A DNA stretch of 64,000 bases from Anas platyrhynchos (taxonomy: Eukaryota; Chordata; Aves; Anseriformes; Anatidae), in contig NC_092593.1 of assembly GCF_047663525.1 (NCBI RefSeq), positions 29,972,501-30,036,500 of the forward strand. Direction: 5' to 3'. The translations under genes were made by a program, and so were the position numbers. Below, piece after piece: positions 52,801 through 62,600 of this stretch. The notes beneath the pieces are model-generated. The model was not told where the DNA came from and did not search any database. It saw nothing but the letters and a program-made list of their open reading frames with translations. Numbering within the stretch: the first letter of the stretch is position 1; each line of letters begins with the position of its first letter.

Positions 52801-53417
52801 TCCCCTCCATCCCAACAAGGCCCTGCCTCAAAGGCTCTTGGCCACAGGGATGGCAAACGCCTTAGCGAAGTGCCACGAACAGGGGCAGCAGAGAATGACG
52901 GCACTGTGCAGGGGCTCCTCACAGTCCCACTCCCTCCTGTCCTGTCCCGACACGTCCTCCAGGCAAAGTGAGCTTGCTGCTTGCTGTTACCATCCCTAAA
53001 TAGAGACCCCTTGAGAGGGTCACAAAGGGCTCTGTGACCTGCTGCCTCACACCCCTTCTCTGCAGCCCTCTCGCCACCCTGTCGCCTCACAGCTTCCCGT
53101 CCCCACAGCTCTCCGAGCCACAGGGCCACCAAGCGGGCAGTGGGAAGGGACCCCTGGGGCTGCCTCCTCACCCCCTTCCCACACAGGGCCCAGCCCAGCG
53201 TTACCAAACTTGAGGTGACAATGTCTGGGCCCTCGGCTCCGGGCACGCACAGGTGTGTTTAAGAGGGTATGTACAGGCACTGGTGTGCTCCAGCGTGGTG
53301 GGTGCTGGGAAGCACGCCCAGGAGGAGAAACCAGAATAACATGAGACACAGGCATAGTTAGCAACGTTTTTGAAATAACTTTGAATAGTAGTCTATTGAT
53401 TTAATTTATATTACTCT
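52801..53417. other. GC-rich interval between MROH gene end and its broken copy
   Basis: No firm gene. On the minus strand around 52,842-52,980 one frame reads a Cys-rich stretch ending 'WHFAKAFAIPVAKSL' before a stop, which could be the relic of a further upstream exon of the broken MROH copy. This is only a suggestion. Confidence 0.35.
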
Positions 53418-53423
53418 TTTATT
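53418..53423 (-). terminator. Poly(A) signal of the MROH gene
   Basis: AATAAA on the minus strand, only 7 bases after the TGA stop. It predicts a very short 3' UTR of about 25-35 bases. A T/G-rich stretch lies further down near 53,330-53,360. Confidence 0.6.
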
Positions 53424-53430
53424 GGCTGGT

Positions 53431-53615
53431 TCAGCACCAGCACCACATGCTCAGCCAAGGGGGCATCCTCTTCCAGACCCTCCGGACCTGAGCATACACT
53501 GTGTGCTTTCCAATTGTGCCATTACGCCTTTTTTCCACAGTCTCTAGAATAAGAGCGTTCTGGCTGGCCAGGTTGGCAACGGATGGATTGGGGTCGTCTG
53601 CCATGCCTTTCAGGG
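53431..53615 (-). CDS. MROH last exon N
   Basis: Completes an Ala codon, then 60 residues including '[20 protein letters not shown]', and ends at TGA (53431-53433). The last residues are unusually Trp/Cys-rich ('SMWCWC'). Confidence 0.9.
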
Positions 53616-56600
53616 CTAGGAAAGAGGAACAGAGACGACTTATGAGCCTATGTCTGTTGTGACTCCAGGAACCACTGCTGCTGGGGCCAGTCCCGCCCAG
53701 CTCTTCCCATGGCCAGGCAGGAGCAGGGGGCAATGAGATCAGCAGGAAGGGGCTGGCCCTGAGTGCTCCACAAGCCCCTGAAATCTCGCTCTCTTCTGCC
53801 CACACCACCCCTCTCCTGCCCAGGCAGCAGAGCCCTTCCTTGACAGGACAGGGGTTGCAGCTCCCAACCCAGGCTCTTTCCCCCTCCCCACCCGCACCCC
53901 ACTGCCCTCACTCACCCTCACAGATGATCGGGAGCTTCTCCTCACGCCAGTCCATAATGTGCCGCCCGAGGAGCCCTAGGCACACAAAACCCGTCACAAA
54001 CCCTACCCCAGCCTTCTCCAGGCCCTGCTGGCCTGGCCACGCACCCACCTCCCCCTGGGCAGAGAGGGACCCCGAGGCTCTGGCTTACCAAGGAACCTGA
54101 CTGCTGCCAATCGCGCAAACTCGTGTTCGCTCTTCAGATAGAGCATGCCCTGCTGCATGTAGACGTTTGTTACCCGGCCGCCTTCCCTGGCCTGCAGAGA
54201 GCAGAAAGCACAATATGGGCATGGGGCTGGTGCAGTAGACACGGGACTGGCTGTAGTGGGTTAACGTGGCAAGGTTTTGTTAGCAGGGTGGCCATAGGGA
54301 TGGCTTCTGCAAGAAGAACCCAGAAGTTGCCCCATGTTAGATAAGGGCCCCACTGCTGGTTGGAGTTGAGCCAGTAAGTGATGCTGTTTGCACCTTTGTG
54401 AGAGCGTCCTTAAGAAAGGGATGGACCCCGTGGTACGGACCCGTATTTGGAGCAGTTCTTGAAGAGCTGCTGCCTGTGGGAAGCCCACGCGGGATCAGTT
54501 TGGGAGGGATGGCATCCCAGGGGAGGGACCCCACGTGGAGCAGGGGCAGGGAGTGACTGTGAAGGAGCCGTAGAGACAACGTGCCATAGACTGAGCGCAG
54601 CCCCTGTTCCTCTGCACCACTTGGGGAGAGGAGGTGGAAGAGGGTGGGTGGCGGAAAGGTGTTTTTGGTTTCTTTCCTTTGTTTCTCACTTCTCTAGCTT
54701 GTTAGCAATAGGCAATAAATCTTACTATCTCCCTACTCTGAATCTGTTTTGCCCATCACGATAATTGTTGAGCGATCTCCCCGTCCTTATGCCAACCCCC
54801 GAGCCCTGTGCATTGTGTTTTCTCCCCTTTCCCCTTTGGGGAGGAGGAACTCATGAGAGGGTGGCTGTGGTGGAGCTTGGCTGCTTTTACCCGAGTAAAA
54901 CCACCACGCAGGCCCCCCTGCTGGGACACCCCCAACCGGCAGCTGGCTGGTGCTGGGGCCGGGCTCTGGAGGGAGCAGGGGACAGGGTGCTCCCCAGAGG
55001 GCTGAGGTGCCGCTCTGATGCCCAGGCCCTGCTGGGCCAGGGCCCCGTCGGCATTCCCAGGCTCCAGAAGTGAGAGGAGCCTGAAGAGACTTTGGAGCTG
55101 CATGCCTGAGGAAAGGCAGTGTGTGCGCAGCGCAGGCTGGCAGCTCCAGGCTGCAGCCATGGGCAGGGACACAGCTGCCTGCTCTGCACACTGGGCGCAG
55201 GGGAGCTGGGGGCCTGTCCAGGCAAGGGCTGGGGCTTCGGGGCTGTCCTTACCAGGTACTCAGCAGCACCATACTTGTCTCTTGCCCTCAGCAATCTCTT
55301 GAGCTGGCTCTCCTTCAGGAACTTGGCAGCAAAAGTCAAGGTTTTCAGAGCGGCCTGCAGAGCAACAGAGATAGAGAGATGCCACCGCTGCCCAGGAGAC
55401 AGGACCTGTGTCCACCGCCCCGTCCCTCTGGGCAGACGGAGACATGGCAGGCAGAGGAAGGTGGGGGATGGCCTGGGCACGCAGGGAGAGGGCCCTGCGC
55501 CCTCCTGCAGCCCTTGCTCTGGGTGCTCAGTCCCACCCAGGGGTTTTCTCCTCCAGGGCATCGCCCTCCCAAAACAGCGGGTCAGGCTAGAAATCCTCAC
55601 CTCAGCCACCTTCTCCACATCGTCATCCAGGTGGCAGAGCAGTGGGACCAGGCACTTCCGCACTTCTGGCCACACGTGCCGTTTTTCAATCGGCTCCGTG
55701 AAGTCCATCACGTCCATGTAGAACTGGATGGCCAGAAACCGCACATTGGAGTCCCGCTGGTGGGAAGGAAGAGGGAAAGCCATCAGTGCTGCCTGCTCCA
55801 GCCCCACCTGGGCAAGGGGCTGAAAATCCGTCTGCGGGGCACAAAGCTTCCCGGCAGCGCCCAGCACTCACAGGACATCAGACACACAAAGTCCCCTGCC
55901 CATGGGGAGCACACCACAGCCTCAACCCCACGCCCCCACCCACAAAGATGCCGGTCAGGCCCCATCCCATGCCTTACATGTTGGAAGAGCGGCCGCAGAC
56001 TCGCAGCCATGTTCTTAGCGGTACGCCTGTCGAGCAACCTGTCGATGCGCTGGAGAATCCTCACGAGCAAAACCAGGACTAAGTACACCAAATCAGTGTC
56101 CTCGTGCTTCAGGAGAGCCAAGATGTCTGGCAGCACATACGCAATTTTCCTTGCCTGTGTGGAACACAGCACCATGTTGTGAAGCTGGCAAAAACGCTCA
56201 GGCTGTTAAAGCCCATGCTGCTTCCTCGGGGCACAGAAGCCACAGGACTGCCCCCGAGGACTCAGGCAAAGACCTGGGGAGGCAGGAGAGCTGTGAGCAG
56301 CTCCCAACAGCTCCCACTGCTCAGTAAAGCCCAAGCTGTTTATGTTATCCAGCACCCCCTTGCCCAGCCCCGTGCCATTTTGCCGAGGCGATTGGCTCCG
56401 GGGCAGACGCGTTCTGCAGCGGAGCGGGGGATCGGGCCAGGCAGGGCTAATTTTCCGGCATCGAGCCTACTTCAGGGAGCCGCCAGGACCCGGCAGCCCT
56501 CGTGAGGGAGGCTGACGAGGCGAAGGCGGAGCCAGTAGCGCCTCCTCCCCGGCCGTTCAAAAGCAGCCCCTAGGGACTAGGCAAGCAGGAAGGGCGGAGA

Positions 56601-59600
56601 GCAACCCCCGCCCACACGAACACCTCTTAACGACAGTCGTTAGCTAGGCAATAATGGTCTCCACCAGGCACGGTGGGCTCTCCAGGAGGTCGGTACACAC
56701 CCAGACCAACTACCCGTTAAAGAATGCAGCGGTTCAGGTCACTGGATGCAAGGAGTGTCTGAGCTTGCTGCTGCCATCAGCGGGAGGCAGAGTCACTGCG
56801 TGCGTGAGGTGCGAGCAGGTGGATGACCTGATCCGCATGGTGGCGGAGCTCAAGGAGGAGGTGGAGAGGTTGAGGGCCATCAGGGAGTGTGAGCGGGAGA
56901 TAGACTTGTGGAGTAACTCCCTGCACGGCCTCAAGGAGAGGTATCGAGGTGAGACACCCCAAATGGGGGTGGACCCCCTGCCCTGTTACCGTCGGGCAGA
57001 GGGAGGGGATCTGGGAGTTGAGGAGGAATGGAAACAGGTCCCTGCTCGACATGGCAGGCGATGCCCTCCCCTTCCGGCCCCACCTTCCCAGGTGCCCTTA
57101 CGAAACAGGTTTGAGGCCCTGGAGCTTGATAGACCAGCAACTGAGAAAGAGGTAGAAAGTGTTCCCAGGAGGATGCCTAGGGCGAGGAGGTCGACTCCAC
57201 GCATCAGGACTGCCTCCATCAAGAAAGAAAGAAGGGTGATTGTTGTGGGAGACTCTATCCTTAGGGGAACAGAGGCCCCTATTTGTCGGCCTGACCCTAC
57301 CCGTAGGGAAGTCTGCTGCCTCCCTGGGGCCAGGGTCAGGGACGTTGCCAGGAAGCTTCCCAACCTGGTACGCCCCTCTGATTATTATCCTCTTCTGATA
57401 GTCCAGGCGGGCAGTGACGACATTGAAGACAGAAGCCTGAAGGCAATCAAAAGAGACTTTAGGGGGCTGGGACGGTTAGTGGATGGAGCGGGAGTGCAGG
57501 TAGTGTTTTCGTCCATCCCTACATTGACAGGGAGGAGTACGGAGAGGACAAGAAAAGCCCACCTGTTAAACGCGTGGCTCCGGGGCTGGTGCCAACGCAG
57601 AAATCTTGAGTTTTTCGACCATGGGGCAGTTTACTCAGCACCTGGTCTGATGGCCGTAGACGGGTCCCTATCCTTTAGGAGAAAAAGGATCCTTGGCCAG
57701 GAGCTGGCGGGGCTCATTGATAGGGCTTTAAACTAGGTAAGAAGGGGGATGGGGCTGAAGCAAGGATTGTTGGGGCTGTGCCAGGGGGAACAATGGCAAG
57801 GCCGGAGGATAAGGTAAAGGCCCAGCTGAAGTGCATCTACACCAATGCACTCAGCATGGGTAACAAACAGGAGGAGCTGGAAGCCATCGTGCAGCGGGCA
57901 GGCTACGACTTGGTTGCCATCACGGAAACGTGGTGGGACCAGTCTCATGACTGGAGTGCTGCGATGCCTGGCTATAAGCTCTTCAGAAGGGACAGGCAGC
58001 ACAGAAGGGGTGGCGGTGTGGCTCTCTATATTAGAGAGTCTTTCGATGTTGTAGAACTGGAGGCTAGGAATGACAAGATTGAGTCCCTTTGGGTTAGGAT
58101 CAGCAGGGACAACAAGGCTAGTGTCCTGGTCGGGGTCTGCTATAGACCGCCGAACCAGGATGAGGAGACAGATGAGGAGTTCTACAGGCAGCTGACAGAA
58201 GTTGCGAAATCTTCAGCGCTTGTACTCGTGGGGGATTTCAACTTCCCTGACATATCCTGGAAGCACAACACAGCCCAGAGGAAGCAGTCTAGGAGGTTTC
58301 TGGAGAGCGTGGAAGATAGCTTCCTGACACAGCTGATTAGTGAACCTACCAGGGGTGGTGCCCCGCTAGACCTTCTCTTCACAAACAGAGAAGGACTGGT
58401 GGAGGATGTGATTGTTGGGAGCTGTCTTGGGCAGAGTGACCACGAAATGGTGGAGTTCACTATTCTTGGCGAGGCCAGGAAGGGGACCAGTAAAACCACT
58501 GTATTGGACTTTCGGAGGGCTGACTTTGGGCTGCTCAGGACACTAGTTGGTGGAGTTCCTTGGGAGGCGGTTCTGAAGGGCAGAGGGGTCCAGGAAGGCT
58601 GGGCGCTCTTCAAGAGGCAAATCCTAATGGCGCAGGAGCGGTCTGTCCCCATGTGCCCAAAGATGAGCCAGCGGGGAAGAAGACCAGCCTGGCTCAACAG
58701 AGAACTGTGGCTTGAGCTTAGGAGAAAAAAGAGGGTTTATAATCTTTGGAAAAGTGGGCAGGCCACTAGGGAGGACTATAAGGATGTAGCGAGGCTGTGC
58801 AGGGACAAAATTAGGAAGGCCAAAGCTCATCTGGAGCTCAATCTGGCTACTGCCGTTAATGATAACAAAAAACGCTTTTATAAATACATCAACACAAAAA
58901 GGAGGACTAAGGAGAATCTCCATCCTTTACTGGATGCGGGGGGAAACTTAGTTACAAGAGATGAGGAAAAGGCGGAGGTGTTCAATGCCTTCTTTGCCTC
59001 AGTCTTTAGTGGCAATACCGGTTGTTCTCTGGATACCCAGTACCCTGAGCTGGTGGAAGGGGATGGGGAGCAGGATGTGGCCCTCACCATCCACGAAGAA
59101 CTGGTTGGTGACCTGCTACGGCACTTGGATGTGCACAAGTCGATGGGGCCGGATGGGATCCACCCAAGGGTACTGAGAGAACTGGCAGAGGAGCTGGCCA
59201 AGCCCCTATCCATCATTTATCAGCAGTCCTGGCTATCGGGGGAGGTCCCAGCTGACTGGCGGCTATCAAATGTGACGCCCATCTACAAGAAGGGCCGGAG
59301 GGCTGACGCGGGAAACTACAGGCCTGTCAGTCTGACCTCAGTACCAGGGAAGCTCATGGAGCAGATCCTCTTGGGAATCATCATGCGGCACTTGCAGGGC
59401 AAGCAGGCGATCAGGCCCAGTCAGCATGGGTTTATGGAAGGCAGGTCCTGCTTGACGAACCTGATCTCCTTCTATGACAAAGTGACGTGCTAGGTGGACG
59501 AGGGAAAGGCTGTGGATGTGGTCTACCTTGACTTCAGCGAGGCTTTTGACACCGTCTCCCACAGCATTCTCCTCAAGAAACTGGCTGCTCTTGGCTTGGA

Positions 59601-62600
59601 CTGGCGCACGCTTCATTGGGTTAGAAACTGGCTGGATAGCCGGGCCCAAAGAGTTGTGGTAAATGGAGTCAAGTCCAGTTGGAGGCCAGTCACTAGTGGC
59701 ATCCCCCAGGGCTCGGTGCTGGGGCCGGTCCTCTTTAATATCTTCATCAATGATCTGGATGAGGGCATTGAGTGCACCCTCAGTAAGTTCGCAGATGACA
59801 CCAAGTTAGGTGCGTGTGTCGATCTGCTCGAGGGTAGGAAGGCTCTGTAGGAGGATCTGGATAGGCTGCACCGATGGGCTGAGGTCAACTGCATGAAGTT
59901 TAACAAGGCCAAGTCCCGGGTCCTGCACCTGTGGCACAAGAACCCCAAGCAGAGCTACAGGCTGGGAGATGAGTGGTTGGAGAGCTGCCAGGCAGAGAAG
60001 GACCTGGGAGTGATGGTAGACAGTCGGCTGAATATGAGCCAGCAGTGTGCTCAGGTGGCCAAGAAGGCCAACGGCATCCTGGCTTGTATCAGAAACAGTG
60101 TGACCAGCAGGGCTAGGGAGGTGATCGTCCCCCTGTACTCGGCTCTGGTGAGGCCGCACCTCGAGTACTGTGTTCAGTTTTGGGCCCCTCGCTACAAGGA
60201 CATTGAGGTGCTTGAGCGGGTCCAGAGAAGGGCGACGAAACTGGTGAGGGGCCTGGAGAACAAGTCCTACGAGGAGCGGCTGAAGGAGCTGGGCTTGTTC
60301 AGCCTGGAGAAGAGGAGGCTCAGGGGCGACCTTATCGCTCTCTACAGATACCTTAAAGGAGGCTGTAGTGAGGTGGGGGTTGGCCTGTTCTCCCACGTGC
60401 CTGGTGACAGAACGAGGGGGAATGGGCTAAAGTTGCGCCAGGGGAGTTTTAGGTTAGATGTTAGGAAGAACTTCTTTACTGAAAGGGTTGTTAGGCACTG
60501 GAACAGGCTGCCCAGGGAGGTGGTGGAGTCACCATCCCTGGAAGTCTTTAAAAGACGTTTAGATGTAGAGCTTAGGGATATGGTTTAGTGGGGACTGTTA
60601 GTGTTAGGTTAGAGGTTGGACTCGATGATCTTGAGGTCTCTTCCAACCTAGAAATTCTGTGATTCTGTGTTGCCAGCATGGCCTAAAACATCTGCCCTCT
60701 GCTCACCCTCCTGCGTCCATCGCACAGCTTCAGGAGGCCCCTGATCAGCAGGTCCACCATCTTGTCGTCCTCACTGCCCAGGTACCTTGGGAGGAGCCTC
60801 ACAATGAAGTCATCCTGTTCTCTTAGGTCTTCGCAGGTCAGGAACTGAAACACACACAGCAGTTACAGGTGGGCACGGCCGACAGGACCCCTGCACTGTG
60901 CAGGGCTGGGCCCAGCCGCTAGTGCAGGGCACGAGTGGCAGCCCAGGCAGGCTGGGGTTCCCCAGACTTGAACAGTGAGAGCTGGCGCAAGGGAGGCACA
61001 GAAGACCGCTGGGGACGGGTGTCCTCCTGGCAGCAACGGGATGAACCGGAGCCTGCTCCTGCCCCAGCTCCACTGCCTGGTGTCTGCCCGCAGCTGTGGC
61101 TACGAGAGGGTGCAGCGGCCAGTGGCAGCTCAGAGAGGCACCTCTTGCCATCAGGCTTACCTCAAGGATGAACGCCATGGCAGCGATCTTCCAGTGAGGC
61201 TCTTTCCTGCTGAGACGCCTTTTCATAGCGTGCAGGACCCAGAGACGAAACTCGAATGTGGTACTTTTCAGTTCTCTGCAAGAAGGAAGAAGCCATCATC
61301 AGTGCAAAACAGGACGGGCAAACCGCTCCCCAGACTGACCGCCCCCCTCATCCCTCTGCTACGCCACAGGCCAGGCCAGGGCCACCTTCACACTCTGCTC
61401 CTGCAACCACCAGTAGTTAAGCTCACGGAGACCTGGTCTTTCCCCAGCACCCCTCACCAGGAGAAAGCCAGTGCTCAGCACCAGCAGGATCCTCTTGGGG
61501 TGGAGAGTACTCAACTGGCCTTCATGCCACAAAGCCTGCCTTTCTGAGGAGACTCCTGACCCACCCATGGCAGATTCGTGTCCCTTGGACGCTGCCCTCT
61601 TCAGGGGAACCCTGCTCCTCGCTCTGTGCCATTCAGCTCAAGCCCCACGGGAGGGGATGCCGATGCCGCGGGAGGTGACTCACAAGCACCGACGCTTTGG
61701 CCCCTTCCAGCCCCAAGAAATGAGCCCCCCACTCCCTACCCAACCCGCAGATGAGGGCGTTGCGTGGGGCGCTGCACTGCGTGGGAAAGAGCCCGGGGGA
61801 AGCAGGAAGACGGTGGCGCTCACCCAGCCAGTAGAGTCAGCCCCAAGTGGTGGACGTGAGGGCTGAGAAGTATATCCCAGCCTTTCCCCCTCTCGAAGGC
61901 CGACAGCTGCTCTAAGCAGTCCACATGGATGAGCAGTTTGGCCAGTATGTACGCTGCAAATCTGCGTGCAAGAACAAAGCTCGGGTCATAATGGGAGCCC
62001 TTGCCCTGGCTCCGGGGCTGTGGGAGGGATGGAAAGACTGCGATGGAGCACCTGTTGTACTCGTGGCGCTGCTCGTCCTCACGCGTGCATTGCTCCCAGA
62101 AGTCTTGGACGTCGTCTGGCATGTCCTGTGTGCTGAAGGAAATTTGGAAGAGCACAGCCAGGAAGAGATGTGGGAAACGCTTCTTCACTGCCACTTTGCA
62201 CGTATCCATGTTGAGGATCTCCTGCAGCGCCCTGGTTGCCTGAAAGAAACAGCCAAAGACAGTGCTCGTTGCTGAGAGGTCCCCATGGCATGGCCCCACT
62301 GCGCAAGGCTGAGGTTCAAGCACAGCCCTGGGCCACAGAAGACACTGGTGGAGAGAGCACCCAGCCAAGCTGCCCAGACAGAGCTGAGCCACCAGAGCTC
62401 TTTGGGCTCAGCTCTCGTTTGTGATGGCCACAAGCAGCTTCCCCGGGCGTGGAGGGAAGGTACCCCGGGGAACCTCCTGTGTCCTGCAGCTGCGCCAGCC
62501 TCCCCGTCTCAGCCCCTGCAGCCTCCTGGGCTGTGCCTTGACCCCTAAACTTGGCCCGTCCCAAAACCTGCCCCAAAGCCAGGTTTGCAGCCCACCACGA

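Larger units (their letters stand above)
56385..60669 (+). mobile_element. Nearly full-length CR1 LINE, antisense in an MROH intron
   Basis: About 4.3 kb with all expected parts: a CpG-rich 5' UTR, ORF1, a short spacer, ORF2 with endonuclease and reverse transcriptase, a very short 3' UTR with a hairpin, and two terminal ATTCTGTG octamers (60654-60669). Full-length CR1 copies are rare because most are 5'-truncated. The 5' boundary is judged from the onset of CpG-rich DNA and a possible 5-bp target duplication TTGCC (56380-56384 and 60670-60674), which may be chance. Two TAG codons break ORF2, so this copy is not autonomous as it stands. Confidence 0.9.

Noticed and set aside
52755-53246. 163-codon minus-strand frame
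   Set aside because: GC-rich and of low complexity, without family similarity. Another frame in the same place looks more like an exon relic, but that is not certain either.
54247-54912. Target-site duplication of the solo LTR
   Set aside because: The flanking bases (ending CTGGC on the left, starting CAGGC on the right) do not match well enough.
54887-55867. 326-codon minus-strand open frame
   Set aside because: It covers MROH exons J and K but also reads through the introns; canonical splice sites show that only the exon parts are coding.
55121-56182. 353-codon plus-strand open frame and a 200-codon one beside it
   Set aside because: Antisense to MROH exons I to K and spanning introns; a GC-rich shadow of the real minus-strand gene.
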